DNA of 64,000 nucleotides, taken from positions 16,882 to 80,881 of the forward strand of contig CANFOL010000009.1 in NCBI GenBank assembly GCA_947448695.1, written 5' to 3'. Positions 28,646 through 38,535 of this stretch are shown here, in pieces (the first letter of the stretch is position 1; each line of letters starts with the position of its first letter). The translations under genes and the position numbers were made by a program. The DNA comes from Burkholderiaceae bacterium (lineage in GTDB: Bacteria; Pseudomonadota; Gammaproteobacteria; Burkholderiales; Burkholderiaceae). The notes beneath the pieces were generated by a model that saw only the letters and a list, made by a program, of their open reading frames with translations, had not been told where the DNA came from and made no database searches.

Positions 28646-31351
28646 ATGGCAGTTATTCCTACAGAATTTAATTCCAAATTATCAAATATCGATGGAGTTG
28701 ATGTTGACCCTGTGGAGACGAGGGAGTGGCTTGAGGCCATGAATGGCGTTATTCATGCTGAGGGTACTGAGCGTGCTGCCTTTTTGATTGATCAGCAGAT
28801 CGCCTTTGCACGAGTTAATGGCGTGGATCAACCCTTTCATGCGCAAACTCCTTACATCAATACAATCCCCGTCGAGCGTCAAGCGCGCATACCCGGTGAT
28901 CAAGAAGTTGAGCATCGGATTCGTTCTTACACACGTTGGAACGCTATGGCGATGGTGTTGCGTGCTAATAAAGATACGAATGTAGGTGGTCATATTTCAT
29001 CCTTCCAGTCTGCTGCGACTTTATACGATGTTGGTTTTAATCATTTTTGGCACGCGCCATCGGAGCAACATGGTGGTGATTTAATTTTTGTACAAGGGCA
29101 TTCTGCACCAGGTGTGTATGCCAGAGCATATTTATTGGGTCGTCTATCTGAAGAACAATTAGATAGTTTCCGACAAGAGGTTAGTGGTAAGGGTATATCA
29201 AGTTATCCCCATCCGTGGTTAATGCCGAATTTCTGGCAGTTCCCAACTGTATCGATGGGTCTTGGTCCCATCATGGCCATTTATCAAGCTCGCTTCATGA
29301 AGTATATGCAAGACCGCGGCATGGCCAAGACAGATGGCCGTAAAGTATGGGCCTTTTTAGGTGACGGTGAGACGGATGAGCCAGAATCACTTGGTGCTAT
29401 TGGTATGGCTGGCCGTGAAAAACTCGATAACCTGATTTTCGTAATCAACTGTAATTTACAACGTTTAGATGGCCCAGTCCGCGGCAACGGTAGCATTATT
29501 CAGGAACTCGAAACTGAGTTTAGAGGTTCTGGTTGGAATGTGATTAAAGTCGTTTGGGGAACCCATTGGGATGCTTTATTTGCACGTGACAAAAAAGGTT
29601 TACTGATGAATCGATTGGCGCAAATTGTCGATGGTGAGTATCAAACCATGAAAGCCAAAAATGGTGCTTACGTGCGTGCGCATGTGTTTAATACACCGGA
29701 GTTACAAGAGCTTGTTGCTGACTGGAGCGATGAGGATATTTGGAATTTAAATCGTGGTGGTCATGATCCCCATAAGGTTTATGCAGCGTTTCATTCTGCA
29801 GTGAACCATCAAGGACAACCGACATTGATACTTGCAAAGACCATTAAGGGTTACGGTATGGGTGCATCTGGAGAGGCGATGAATATTGCGCATCAACAGA
29901 AAAAAATGAGTATTACCGATGTGAAAGCTTTCCGTGATCGCTTTAACTTACCTGTCAAAGATGAGGAACTTGAAAGTGTTCCATACATTAAATTTGCAGA
30001 TGGAAGTCCAGAGCTTGAGTACATGCGTAAAAACAGGATGGACCTTGGTGGGTATTTGCCACAAAGGAGAGCGAAAGCCGAATCTTTGGTAGTTCCAACA
30101 CTTGAGACATTTGCACCTTTATTAGAAGCAACCGTTGAAGGTCGAGAAGTCTCGACAACCATGGCGTTTGTGCGTTTGCTCAATATGATTGTGAAAGATA
30201 AGGTCATTGGTCAACGTGTGGTGCCGATTGTGCCAGATGAATCACGTACCTTTGGTATGGAAGGTATGTTCCGTCAATTAGGTATTTGGAGTCACATTGG
30301 TCAGTTATATGAACCACAAGACCGTGATCAGCTGATGTTTTATAAAGAAGATCAAACCGGACAGATCTTGCAAGAGGGTATTAATGAAGCAGGTGCGATG
30401 TGTGACTGGATTGCCGCGGCGACTTCATACTCTACCCATGGCGTACCGATGTTGCCATTTTATATTTTCTATTCCATGTTTGGTTTTCAACGGATTGGTG
30501 ATTTAGCTTGGGCTGCTGGAGATATGCGTTCAAGAGGCTTTCTCCTAGGCGGAACGGCGGGAAGAACGACACTGAATGGTGAAGGCCTTCAACATGAAGA
30601 TGGACATAGTCATTTATTTAGTTTAGGTATACCAAACTGTATTAGCTACGATCCAACTTTTGGATTTGAATTAGCTGTTGTGATTCAAGATGGCATGCGT
30701 CGTATGATGACCGATCAAGAAGATGTCTATTACTATCTCACCTTGATGAATGAGAACTATGCACATCCTGCAATGCCTAAAGGCGCTGAAAAAGACATCT
30801 TAAAAGGAATGTATCACTTGCAAAGTGTTGGTGATGCAAAAGCTAAATTACGTGTACAGCTCTTAGGTAGTGGCACCATCTTTAGAGAAGTGATGGCGGC
30901 TGCAGATTTGTTACGTGATGATTGGGGTGTTGCTTCTGATTTATGGAGTTGCCCAAGTTTTACAGAGTTAGCAAGGGATATACAACGCGTCAATCGTCAT
31001 AACTTATTAAACCCATTAGCTAAACCTCAAAAATCACATGTAGAAGAATTACTAGCCAAATCGAATGGCCCAGTCATTGCCTCAACCGACTATGTCCGGT
31101 TGTTTGCAGAGCAGATTCGTCCAGCGATTCAACAGTTAGGCAAACGTTACTCCGTTTTAGGAACAGATGGTTATGGAAGATCAGATACACGTGAGCAATT
31201 GCGTCACTTCTTTGAAGTGGATCGTTATTGGGTGACGATATCTGCCTTAAAAGCATTAGCAGATGATGGTCAAATTGATGCCAAAAAAGTAGCGGAAGCG
31301 ATTGCGAAGTATGGTGTTGATGTTGCTAAGCCAAACCCAATGACTGTTTAA
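28646..31351 (+). CDS. aceE: Pyruvate dehydrogenase E1 component (homodimeric type)
   Basis: A 901-aa thiamine-diphosphate enzyme that decarboxylates pyruvate and acetylates the lipoyl group of E2. The ThDP/Mg motif is GDGETDEPES followed by FVINCNLQRLDGPVRGNG. The N-terminal ETREWLEAMNGVI and the C-terminal ATDGYGRSD-like GTDGYGRSDTREQLRHFFEV region are typical of AceE of about 890 residues. AAGGAG at 28632-28637 marks the start. It is the first gene of aceE-aceF-lpdA. Confidence 0.98.
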   Translation: MAVIPTEFNSKLSNIDGVDVDPVETREWLEAMNGVIHAEGTERAAFLIDQQIAFARVNGVDQPFHAQTPYINTIPVERQARIPGDQEVEHRIRSYTRWNAMAMVLRANKDTNVGGHISSFQSAATLYDVGFNHFWHAPSEQHGGDLIFVQGHSAPGVYARAYLLGRLSEEQLDSFRQEVSGKGISSYPHPWLMPNFWQFPTVSMGLGPIMAIYQARFMKYMQDRGMAKTDGRKVWAFLGDGETDEPESLGAIGMAGREKLDNLIFVINCNLQRLDGPVRGNGSIIQELETEFRGSGWNVIKVVWGTHWDALFARDKKGLLMNRLAQIVDGEYQTMKAKNGAYVRAHVFNTPELQELVADWSDEDIWNLNRGGHDPHKVYAAFHSAVNHQGQPTLILAKTIKGYGMGASGEAMNIAHQQKKMSITDVKAFRDRFNLPVKDEELESVPYIKFADGSPELEYMRKNRMDLGGYLPQRRAKAESLVVPTLETFAPLLEATVEGREVSTTMAFVRLLNMIVKDKVIGQRVVPIVPDESRTFGMEGMFRQLGIWSHIGQLYEPQDRDQLMFYKEDQTGQILQEGINEAGAMCDWIAAATSYSTHGVPMLPFYIFYSMFGFQRIGDLAWAAGDMRSRGFLLGGTAGRTTLNGEGLQHEDGHSHLFSLGIPNCISYDPTFGFELAVVIQDGMRRMMTDQEDVYYYLTLMNENYAHPAMPKGAEKDILKGMYHLQSVGDAKAKLRVQLLGSGTIFREVMAAADLLRDDWGVASDLWSCPSFTELARDIQRVNRHNLLNPLAKPQKSHVEELLAKSNGPVIASTDYVRLFAEQIRPAIQQLGKRYSVLGTDGYGRSDTREQLRHFFEVDRYWVTISALKALADDGQIDAKKVAEAIAKYGVDVAKPNPMTV

Positions 31352-31361
31352 GGAGCTTTTC

Positions 31362-32690
31362 ATGACACAAATGATCGAAATTAAAGTTCCAGATATTGGT
31401 GACTATAAAGATATTCCCGTGATTGAGATTCATGTCAAGGTTGGTGATCAAATCGCGCAAGAACAATCCCTCATAACGCTCGAATCCGATAAAGCCACGA
31501 TGGATATACCGAGTGCACATGCGGGTATTGTGAAAGAGTTAAAGGTCAAGCTTGGAGATAATGTGTCTGAAGGCACCCTTGTTCTTTTATTAGAGCAAGC
31601 CGATGCAACAACGAATGCGACCCCAACTCCTACGCCAGTCGTAAGTACTGCGGCGCCGACTAAGCCGGTACCACCAGTTCAAGAAGTACCAGCTGTGACA
31701 AAAGCTACCCCAGCTCCGCCAGCAGTTCAGAGTCCTGCGCCAGTGAGTACTAAAGCAGAAGTAAGTAGTATGGCTCAAGCGAGTCATGCAAGTCCATCAG
31801 TACGTAAATATGCACGTGAGTTGGGTGCTGATATCACGCAAGTCAAGGGCAGTGCAACGAAGGGGCGCATTACCCAAGAAGATGTACAAGCGTATATCAA
31901 GGGGATTTTAAGTGGTCAATCTGCTATTTCGAGTTCGCCTGCTACAAGTGGTAATGGCTTGCAACTGCTCCCTTGGCCGAAAATCGACTTCAAGAAATTT
32001 GGTGAGGTTCAGACAAGACCACTTTCTCGAATTCAGAAGATTTCTGCAGCAAATCTAGCGCGTAATTGGGCCATGATACCTGCAGTTACCTATCATGAAG
32101 ACGCTGATATAACTGAACTTGAAGTCTTCCGAGTACAGACCAATAAAGCGAACGAAAAATTAGGTATTAAAGTGACATTGCTAGCATTTTTAATGAAGGC
32201 TTGCGTCAAAGCACTGAAAAAATACCCAGAATTTAATAGTTCACTTGATGGTGAAGAGTTAATCCTCAAACAATATTTTCATTTGGGCTTTGCTGCCGAT
32301 ACGCCAAATGGACTAGTTGTCCCTGTGATTCGAAATGTGGATCAAAAAGATGTTTTAGAAATTGCTCAAGAGATGAATGATTTAGCGAAGTTGGCACGTG
32401 ACGGCAAGCTCAAGCCCGATCAAATGCAAGGTGCTTGCTTTACGATATCCTCCGTTGGCGGCATTGGCGGCACCTATTTTTCACCGATCATTAATGCGCC
32501 CGAGGTAGCCATATTAGGGGTTAGCAAAGCCGCCATGAAACCGATTTGGGATGGGCAGCAATTTGTGCCAAGATTAATTTGTCCCTTATCTCTCACGGCA
32601 GACCACCGCGTGATTGATGGCGCTTTAGCAACCAGGTTTAATGCTTATGTTGCTGAGTTAATCTCTGATTTTCGTCGGGTAACTCTTTAA
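31362..32690 (+). CDS. aceF: Dihydrolipoyl acetyltransferase (PDH E2)
   Basis: A 442-aa E2 with a single N-terminal lipoyl domain (lysine in LESDKATMDIP), a Pro/Ala/Thr-rich linker (about 85-140), a peripheral-subunit binding domain (ASPSVRKYARELGADI) and the catalytic core ending in TADHRVIDGALATRF with the active-site His and Asp. It transfers acetyl groups to CoA. Ten bases separate it from aceE and six from lpdA. One lipoyl domain instead of the three of E. coli is compensated in part by the extra one on E3. Confidence 0.97.
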   Translation: MTQMIEIKVPDIGDYKDIPVIEIHVKVGDQIAQEQSLITLESDKATMDIPSAHAGIVKELKVKLGDNVSEGTLVLLLEQADATTNATPTPTPVVSTAAPTKPVPPVQEVPAVTKATPAPPAVQSPAPVSTKAEVSSMAQASHASPSVRKYARELGADITQVKGSATKGRITQEDVQAYIKGILSGQSAISSSPATSGNGLQLLPWPKIDFKKFGEVQTRPLSRIQKISAANLARNWAMIPAVTYHEDADITELEVFRVQTNKANEKLGIKVTLLAFLMKACVKALKKYPEFNSSLDGEELILKQYFHLGFAADTPNGLVVPVIRNVDQKDVLEIAQEMNDLAKLARDGKLKPDQMQGACFTISSVGGIGGTYFSPIINAPEVAILGVSKAAMKPIWDGQQFVPRLICPLSLTADHRVIDGALATRFNAYVAELISDFRRVTL

Positions 32691-32696
32691 GGAACC

Positions 32697-34478
32697 ATGA
32701 TGACTACGCAAACGATACAAGTACCTGATATTGGTGATTTTAAGGATATTCCAGTCATTGAAATTTTAGTCAAGGTTGGCGATGAGATTGTTAAAGAGCA
32801 AGCTTTATTGATTTTAGAGTCTGACAAAGCAACGATGGAAGTACCTAGTGATGTGGTTGGTAAGGTTGTGTCGGTGGATATTAAGATTGGTGATAAGGTG
32901 AGTTTTGGAACTCCGTTCATGACAGTTGAGGTAAGTACTCTAGCAACAGCGAAGAAAGAAGTGACACCTGTAGCGCCTGCACCAGCAACCTCAGTTTCGC
33001 AGTCAACACCAGCACCGAGTCTTGGAAGCTTTACAGGTAGTGCTCATCATTCATGTCAATTGCTTGTATTGGGCTCTGGGCCGGGCGGCTACAGTGCCGC
33101 GTTTCGAGGTGCAGATTTAGGTTTAGACACTCTTTTAGTTGAGCGTTACGCCACTTTAGGTGGAGTTTGCTTGAATGTGGGATGTATCCCATCCAAAGCC
33201 TTACTTCATACTGCTGCGATCATGGAAGAAGTGAAATCCATGTCAAAGCACGGTGTTCAATTTGGTGAGCCTACGGTAGATATCAATGCGCTTCGAAAGC
33301 ATAAAGACGGCGTCATTAATCAACTGACCTCTGGTTTATCTGGCATGGCAAAAGCTCGAAAAGTAAAAGTTTTACGAGGCTTTGGAACTTTTTTAGATGC
33401 GCATCATTTACAACTAGAAGAGACATCAGGAACGGGTAAGGACATCACTGGAAAAAAAGAAGTGATTCATTTTGAAAAAGTCATTATTGCTGCTGGAAGT
33501 CAGTCAGTTGCATTACCTTTTTTACCTGTTGATCCAAGAATTGTTGATAGTACCGGCGCGTTAGAGCTTAAGTCGATACCCAAGCGTATGTTGGTCATTG
33601 GTGGTGGAATTATAGGTTTAGAGATGGCAACCGTTTATAGCGCTTTAGGTTCACAAATTGATATTGTTGAAGTCAGCGATGGATTGATGGCGGGTGCTGA
33701 TCGAGATCTTGTGAAGGTTTGGGAGAAAATTAATTTACCTCGTTTTCATCAAGTGATGTTGGGCACTAAAGCAGCAGCTGCGCAGGCGAAAGACGATGGT
33801 ATTTGGGTACAATTTGAGGGGCCAAAAGCACCTGCTGAAATGCAGTGTTATGACCTTGTCTTGGTTGCGGTAGGTCGCATTCCAAATGGTAAAAAAATAC
33901 AAGCCAATACTTCAGGAGTAATGGTTGATGAGCGTGGTTTTATTCCAGTCGACAATCAGATGCGTACCAATGTTGAGCATATCTTTGCGATTGGTGACAT
34001 TGTTGGACAACCCATGTTGGCTCATAAAGCGGTTCATGAAGGTCATGTTGCAGCAGAAGTTGCTGCAGGTGAGAAATCCTACTTTGATGTGAAGCAAATA
34101 CCTTCTGTGGCCTATACTGACCCTGAGGTAGCATGGTCAGGATTGACAGAAGAACAATGTAAGGTAAAAGGAATTGCCTATCAAAAAGGGGTTTTTCCAT
34201 GGGCGGCAAGTGGGCGAGCAATTGCCAATGGCCGAAGTGAAGGATTTACCAAGCTGATTTTTGATGCAGCTACACATCGGATTATTGGTGGCGGTATTGT
34301 TGGAACCAATGCCGGAGATTTAATCGGTGAAGTTTGTTTGGCAATTGAAATGGGTGCTGATCATGTGGATATTGGCAAGACGATTCATCCTCATCCAACA
34401 CTGGGAGAGTCGATTGGTTTAGCCGCTGAAGTTGCGCATGGCACTTGTACTGATTTACCACCACAAAGAAAAAAGTAA
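32697..34478 (+). CDS. lpdA: Dihydrolipoamide dehydrogenase with N-terminal lipoyl domain (PDH E3)
   Basis: A 593-aa FAD enzyme that reoxidises dihydrolipoyl groups. A lipoyl domain (about 1-80, lysine in LESDKATMEVP) and a Pro/Ala linker come before a standard E3 of about 470 residues: FAD motif LVLGSGPGGYSAA, redox disulfide GGVCLNVGCIPSK, NAD motif VIGGGIIGLEMAT, and the C-terminal HPHPTLGES with the catalytic His-Glu. Lipoyl-E3 fusions occur in Neisseria and Burkholderiales. ATGs at 32697 and 32700 are both possible after AAGGAA. A strong terminator follows the gene. Confidence 0.97.
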   Translation: MMTTQTIQVPDIGDFKDIPVIEILVKVGDEIVKEQALLILESDKATMEVPSDVVGKVVSVDIKIGDKVSFGTPFMTVEVSTLATAKKEVTPVAPAPATSVSQSTPAPSLGSFTGSAHHSCQLLVLGSGPGGYSAAFRGADLGLDTLLVERYATLGGVCLNVGCIPSKALLHTAAIMEEVKSMSKHGVQFGEPTVDINALRKHKDGVINQLTSGLSGMAKARKVKVLRGFGTFLDAHHLQLEETSGTGKDITGKKEVIHFEKVIIAAGSQSVALPFLPVDPRIVDSTGALELKSIPKRMLVIGGGIIGLEMATVYSALGSQIDIVEVSDGLMAGADRDLVKVWEKINLPRFHQVMLGTKAAAAQAKDDGIWVQFEGPKAPAEMQCYDLVLVAVGRIPNGKKIQANTSGVMVDERGFIPVDNQMRTNVEHIFAIGDIVGQPMLAHKAVHEGHVAAEVAAGEKSYFDVKQIPSVAYTDPEVAWSGLTEEQCKVKGIAYQKGVFPWAASGRAIANGRSEGFTKLIFDAATHRIIGGGIVGTNAGDLIGEVCLAIEMGADHVDIGKTIHPHPTLGESIGLAAEVAHGTCTDLPPQRKK

Positions 34479-34496
34479 GCTTTTTCCTTACGCAAT

Positions 34497-34530
34497 AAAA
34501 GACATGGGAAAATATCCCATGTCTTTTTTT
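34497..34530 (+). terminator. Rho-independent terminator after lpdA, directly before purT
   Basis: A nine-base stem GACATGGGA/TCCCATGTC (34501-34509 and 34515-34523), extended by AAAA/TTTT, with a five-base AAATA loop and a run of seven T residues to 34530. It closes the aceE-aceF-lpdA transcript. The purT ribosome binding site AGGA begins at the very next base, so any purT promoter upstream must read through it or overlap it. Confidence 0.92.
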
Positions 34531-34541
34531 AGGAATTGAAT

Positions 34542-35762
34542 ATGAACCAATACCCTCGCTTTCCGATTGTCGGAACTCCTTTAGCTGCTAATGCGATTCG
34601 CGTCATGATGCTTGGTAGCGGTGAGTTAGGTAAAGAGGTCATTATTGAGCTTCAGCGACTCGGAATTGAGGTCATCGCTGTGGATCGTTATCCGAATGCT
34701 CCTGGGCATCAAGTAGCGCATCGCTCCCATGTCATTGATATGACTGATGGTCAGGCCCTAAGAGATTTAGTAGCTAAGGAAAAGCCACATTTAATTGTTC
34801 CTGAGATTGAGGCGATCGCCACGACAACATTAATGGAGCTAGAGCAAGAAGGAATTGTAGAAGTAATTCCGACGGCCAGGGCTGCATACCTCACCATGAA
34901 TCGTGAAGGGATTCGTGAACTAGCTGCCAAAGAGTTAGGTTTGCCAACATCCCCATATTTTTTTGCAAGTTCACTTGAAGAGTTACAGGTAGCGATTGAC
35001 AATGGCATTGGTTATCCATGCTTTGTGAAACCAGTGATGTCCTCATCTGGCAAGGGACAATCTAAATTAGATGGTCCTCAAGATGTCAAAAAAGCGTGGG
35101 AATATGCGGCATCAGGAGGTCGGGTTGATACTGGTCGAGTGATTGTCGAGGGATTAATCGATTTTGATTACGAAATCTCACTTCTGACCGTTAGGTCGTT
35201 TGGAAGTGATGGAAAAATAAAAACCAGTTTTTGTGAGCCAATTGGTCATGTCCAAAAAAATGGTGATTATGTAGAAAGTTGGCAACCCATGGCGATGAGT
35301 GCGCTAGCCATTGAAAGAGCAAGAGATATTGCAGAGAAAATTACGACAAATTTAGGTGGTAGAGGAATTTTTGGTGTAGAGCTTTTTGTTAAGGGGGATC
35401 GAGTGTGGTTTTCTGAAGTAAGTCCAAGACCACATGATACGGGGCTTGTTACTTTAGTGAGTCAAGTACAGAGTGAGTTTGAGCTCCATGCAAAGGCAAT
35501 TTTAGGTTTACCTACTCAAGTCACCTTAAAAACACCTGGGGCGAGTGCTGTGATTTATGGAGGCATTGAAGCTAAGGGGATTGGTTATGAAAACGTTCAC
35601 CAAGCTTTATCGCAAGAGGGTGTTACATTACGCTTATTTGGTAAGCCTGAGTCCTTTATGAAAAGAAGAATGGGAGTTGCCTTAGCGAGTGCCCAAAATA
35701 CAGATTCGGCACGTGCACTTGCAAAAGAAGCGGCGCAAAAAATCGCAACGGTAAAGCCCTAA
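34542..35762 (+). CDS. purT: Formate-dependent phosphoribosylglycinamide formyltransferase
   Basis: A 406-aa ATP-grasp enzyme for the third step of purine synthesis using formate and ATP. It opens with [21 protein letters not shown], the ATP-grasp region has [14 protein letters not shown] and [19 protein letters not shown], and the metal/substrate region has [17 protein letters not shown] 34542 is seven bases after AGGA 34531-34534; the in-frame TTG 34536 is less likely. The lpdA terminator abuts its ribosome binding site. Confidence 0.96.
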   Translation: MNQYPRFPIVGTPLAANAIRVMMLGSGELGKEVIIELQRLGIEVIAVDRYPNAPGHQVAHRSHVIDMTDGQALRDLVAKEKPHLIVPEIEAIATTTLMELEQEGIVEVIPTARAAYLTMNREGIRELAAKELGLPTSPYFFASSLEELQVAIDNGIGYPCFVKPVMSSSGKGQSKLDGPQDVKKAWEYAASGGRVDTGRVIVEGLIDFDYEISLLTVRSFGSDGKIKTSFCEPIGHVQKNGDYVESWQPMAMSALAIERARDIAEKITTNLGGRGIFGVELFVKGDRVWFSEVSPRPHDTGLVTLVSQVQSEFELHAKAILGLPTQVTLKTPGASAVIYGGIEAKGIGYENVHQALSQEGVTLRLFGKPESFMKRRMGVALASAQNTDSARALAKEAAQKIATVKP

Positions 35763-35785
35763 AGATTTCTTTGTAAAACTTGCTT

Positions 35786-36349
35786 ATGAGTGCAAAGAAA
35801 AAACTTATTGCACAATTGATGATGTTAATCATCGTTCTAGGGGGAGTTCTATTGATGACATTTAAACCCAGTACTATATTCGGGAAATCTCTGACAACGC
35901 GAGCTGGAGTAGTGAGTGGTATTGAAAAAGCGATTGAAGAAAGACATATTGCTGATCCTCATGATCCCATAGTAAAAGATCTTAAAGCCTATACCTATAT
36001 TGCTAAGTTTCAGTTAGGCAACACCCCAATCGTAGCAAAGTTCCAAGATCCTTATCAAATCGATGAAGGGGATATTCTGCGCGTAAGTGGAGTCCAGGAA
36101 GAACAGTTTTTTGATGTCATAGCGTATCGCAATGAAACAAAGCAATATACAGGTTCGAACTCTTGGTGGATGACAGCATTGGCCGGATTAGTATTTGCAG
36201 TTACAGCAGGCTTTATCTTCTTTCGCGTTATTGAAGATCCTCGTTGGTATGAGCAAGCCTTTTTTATGTTACTTTTTGGAGTGAGTGTGTTCTTAATATT
36301 TAGGGGATTTTATATTAAAGAAGCTATTGATTTATTACAGCAGTCATGA
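35786..36349 (+). CDS. Hypothetical membrane protein with three predicted helices
   Basis: A 187-aa protein with a hydrophobic N-terminal segment (about 8-26), a soluble region of about 90 residues rich in charged and Gln residues (GNTPIVAKFQDPYQIDEGDI), and two C-terminal hydrophobic helices (WWMTALAGLVFAVTAGFIFF and FFMLLFGVSVFLIFRGF). I do not recognise the family. ATG 35786 is preferred over TTG 35780, though no clear Shine-Dalgarno precedes either. Its TGA overlaps an ATG that opened the broken chagasin-like gene downstream, so the two once formed a coupled pair. Confidence 0.6.
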   Translation: MSAKKKLIAQLMMLIIVLGGVLLMTFKPSTIFGKSLTTRAGVVSGIEKAIEERHIADPHDPIVKDLKAYTYIAKFQLGNTPIVAKFQDPYQIDEGDILRVSGVQEEQFFDVIAYRNETKQYTGSNSWWMTALAGLVFAVTAGFIFFRVIEDPRWYEQAFFMLLFGVSVFLIFRGFYIKEAIDLLQQS

Positions 36350-36834
36350 ATAAGTGAATCAGATTTCACAGTGTTTTTTTGTTAGGAATCTCATTGACGA
36401 GTTCCTGTTCAAAAGAGGTGTCAGGGATTGAACCATTCTATCTTCGTTCACAGCAAATTCCTTCAAAGACTATGCCATGAGAGTGATCGCCGATATTGCT
36501 TCACAATTCTGGTATACAGAAACTTGTTTCTTGTGTTGGTCAAAAGCACGAGATTCAAATTGTAAGTAATCCATCCACTGGTTATCGATGTGAAATGCGC
36601 TATGAAGAGCCCCTCAATACATATTTAGATGTGGTCTGTCAGAATATCAATTACGACAATCAAGAAAACTTTTCTGATGGTGTTCGAAAGCATGATTCAG
36701 TAGGAAAGTAGGAGTTGTAAATTCAAACCAACTGTACAGGTTTGTATTCAATCATTTTTGAATATAGAAGACCTTGTGAGCAGGGGCCTTCAATATATAA
36801 AACAGCCGTAGAATTTGTGACGAAAAATGATTAA
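36346..36834 (+). pseudogene. Decayed chagasin-family (MEROPS I42) protease-inhibitor lipoprotein
   Basis: Pieces in several frames add up to one gene. ATG 36346 overlaps the preceding stop and has TGA at codon 4. The frame then gives a lipoprotein signal (VFLLGISLTSSC, 36373 on) and runs to a stop near 36480. A second frame (from about 36496) has GQKHEIQIVSNPSTGYRCEM, matching the chagasin motif NPTTGYxW, and ends at SVGK-stop. A third frame at about 36753 reads LYSIIFEYRRPCEQG, matching the RPW motif, and continues to FVTKND at TAA 36832-36834. At least two frameshifts and one nonsense codon, plus both signature Trp changed to Cys, show decay. Intact members inhibit papain-like cysteine proteases. 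Confidence 0.78.
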
Positions 36835-36877
36835 AGCCGAGCAAGGCTAGGCCTCAATCTGTTCAATCGATAACTTC

Positions 36878-37432
36878 TTAATTAGCTACTGCGCTTTTAA
36901 ATAATTTTTCACTTGCTTTGAGGGCGGATTCTGAAGCGGTATGAGCTTGATGTGAACTCATATCAAGGGCTTGTTTGACTGCTTTTTGTGAAGATTCAAA
37001 TGCTGTATTTGCATTTGCAACAGCTTGTTTAATGAGGTTAACGGTTGTATCAGAACTGCTAGGGGTTTGTGAGATTAAGTCAGATAATAATTTTTGCATT
37101 TCAGTCGTACGCTTTTGCATATCAGCTTTAGTAACTTCATTGATACTTGTTTGAGTTTGATTTGCGATACTGTAAAAATGTCGACAGTATGCCATTGCTT
37201 TTTCTGCCATTGGTTGTACAAAATGAGCTTGCATACCCATATATTCTTTAATATCTTTTGCTTTTGATACATCTTGCATATGAGCAACATTTTCTTGCAT
37301 TAAAGTTGTTGCGACTTGAAGATTGAGTTCCATTAATTTTTCAACACCATCAAATGCCTTACGTGAAAGTTGTGCTAGCGTCTCTAAATTTGCTTTATTC
37401 GCTGATGCGATTTGTTCTTGAGTCAACAACAT
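36878..37432 (-). CDS. Phasin family protein
   Basis: A 184-aa, mainly helical protein with the phasin-2 pattern: N-terminal LLTQEQIASANKANLETLAQ, the conserved AFDGVEKLMELNLQVA segment, and Ala/Ser/Thr/Gln-rich helices to the end. Phasins coat polyhydroxyalkanoate granules. No phaC, phaA or phaB gene is in this window, so it is a stand-alone copy, which is common in Burkholderiales. It faces the chagasin-like pseudogene. Confidence 0.88.
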   Translation of the reverse strand: MLLTQEQIASANKANLETLAQLSRKAFDGVEKLMELNLQVATTLMQENVAHMQDVSKAKDIKEYMGMQAHFVQPMAEKAMAYCRHFYSIANQTQTSINEVTKADMQKRTTEMQKLLSDLISQTPSSSDTTVNLIKQAVANANTAFESSQKAVKQALDMSSHQAHTASESALKASEKLFKSAVAN

Positions 37433-37626
37433 AATTAAATCCTTTAAAGTGATATTGGAGAATTGATGGTTTTATGTTAACTGATTCATGTTAAAAACGA
37501 TTGATATATGTCAAAAAATAGCACTTTGAATGCACCAATTGTGAGTTTAGGAAATTCACCTGAGTGCATAGGATAATAGTAGGAATAATTACTATCAAAC
37601 CACTCTTCTCAATTGAATCTTATTCT

Positions 37627-38535
37627 ATGTTGCAAGTTTATTACACTGATCATTTTGTATTGCCGCTTCCCTCGGGGCATCGTTTTCCCATGAAGAAATA
37701 TCAAATGTTACGGGATGAAGTATCTACATATTTAGAAGTGGAATTAGATGAAGCGCCTTTAGCAAGTTTAGACGAACTCTTACTAGCGCATGACGGTGAA
37801 TATATTGAAAAAGTTATTCAAGGTCAATTAACACAAGCCCAACAACGAGAAATTGGATTTCCTTGGAGCGCGCAAATGGTGACTCGGTCTCGAAGGTCAT
37901 CTGGTGCAACGATTGCCGCTTGTAACGCAGCATGGAAAAATGGCGTGGGAGTTAATTTGGCTGGTGGCACTCATCATGCTTATGCAGATAAAGGAAGTGG
38001 TTTTTGTGTATTTAATGATGCTGCTATTGCAGCAAAAAAAATGCAATTGAAACTATACGAACACTTCAAACGAGATATACGCGTTGCAATCATTGATTTA
38101 GACGTTCATCAGGGTAATGGTACTGCATCGATTTTAAAAGAAGATTCGAGTGTATTTACTTTCTCGATGCATGGTGAAAAAAATTTTCCATTTCGAAAAG
38201 AGTCGAGTGATCTTGATATTGGGTTACAGGATGGTTGTGAGGATGAAGAATACCTCTTAGCATTACATGGTGGGTTAGATCAGATTGAAGCCTCATTTAA
38301 CCCTGAATTTGTCATTTATTTGGCTGGAGCTGATCCCTATCAAGGCGATCGCTTAGGTAGACTCCATTTAACGATTGAAGGATTGGGAAAAAGAGATGAG
38401 AAGGTATTACAATGGTGTTTTGATAGAAAAATTCCTGTAGCAATTGCGATGGCTGGTGGATATGGTAGTTCCATTGAAGAAACTGTAGCAATTCATGCGC
38501 AAACAATTAGAAAAGCAATTGCATTTCAATGGTAA
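37627..38535 (+). CDS. Histone-deacetylase-superfamily amidohydrolase
   Basis: A 302-aa member of the HDAC/acetylpolyamine amidohydrolase/AcuC fold. Zn-site and catalytic segments are visible: NLAGGTHHAYADKGSGFCVFND (tandem His), IIDLDVHQGNGTA (Asp and His ligands) and YLAGADPYQGDRLGRL (Asp ligand). The substrate could be an acetylated polyamine or protein lysine and cannot be told from sequence. An upstream GTG at 37564 extends the frame by 21 unconserved-looking residues; ATG 37627 gives the expected start. It overlaps the next gene by seven bases. Confidence 0.87.
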   Translation: MLQVYYTDHFVLPLPSGHRFPMKKYQMLRDEVSTYLEVELDEAPLASLDELLLAHDGEYIEKVIQGQLTQAQQREIGFPWSAQMVTRSRRSSGATIAACNAAWKNGVGVNLAGGTHHAYADKGSGFCVFNDAAIAAKKMQLKLYEHFKRDIRVAIIDLDVHQGNGTASILKEDSSVFTFSMHGEKNFPFRKESSDLDIGLQDGCEDEEYLLALHGGLDQIEASFNPEFVIYLAGADPYQGDRLGRLHLTIEGLGKRDEKVLQWCFDRKIPVAIAMAGGYGSSIEETVAIHAQTIRKAIAFQW

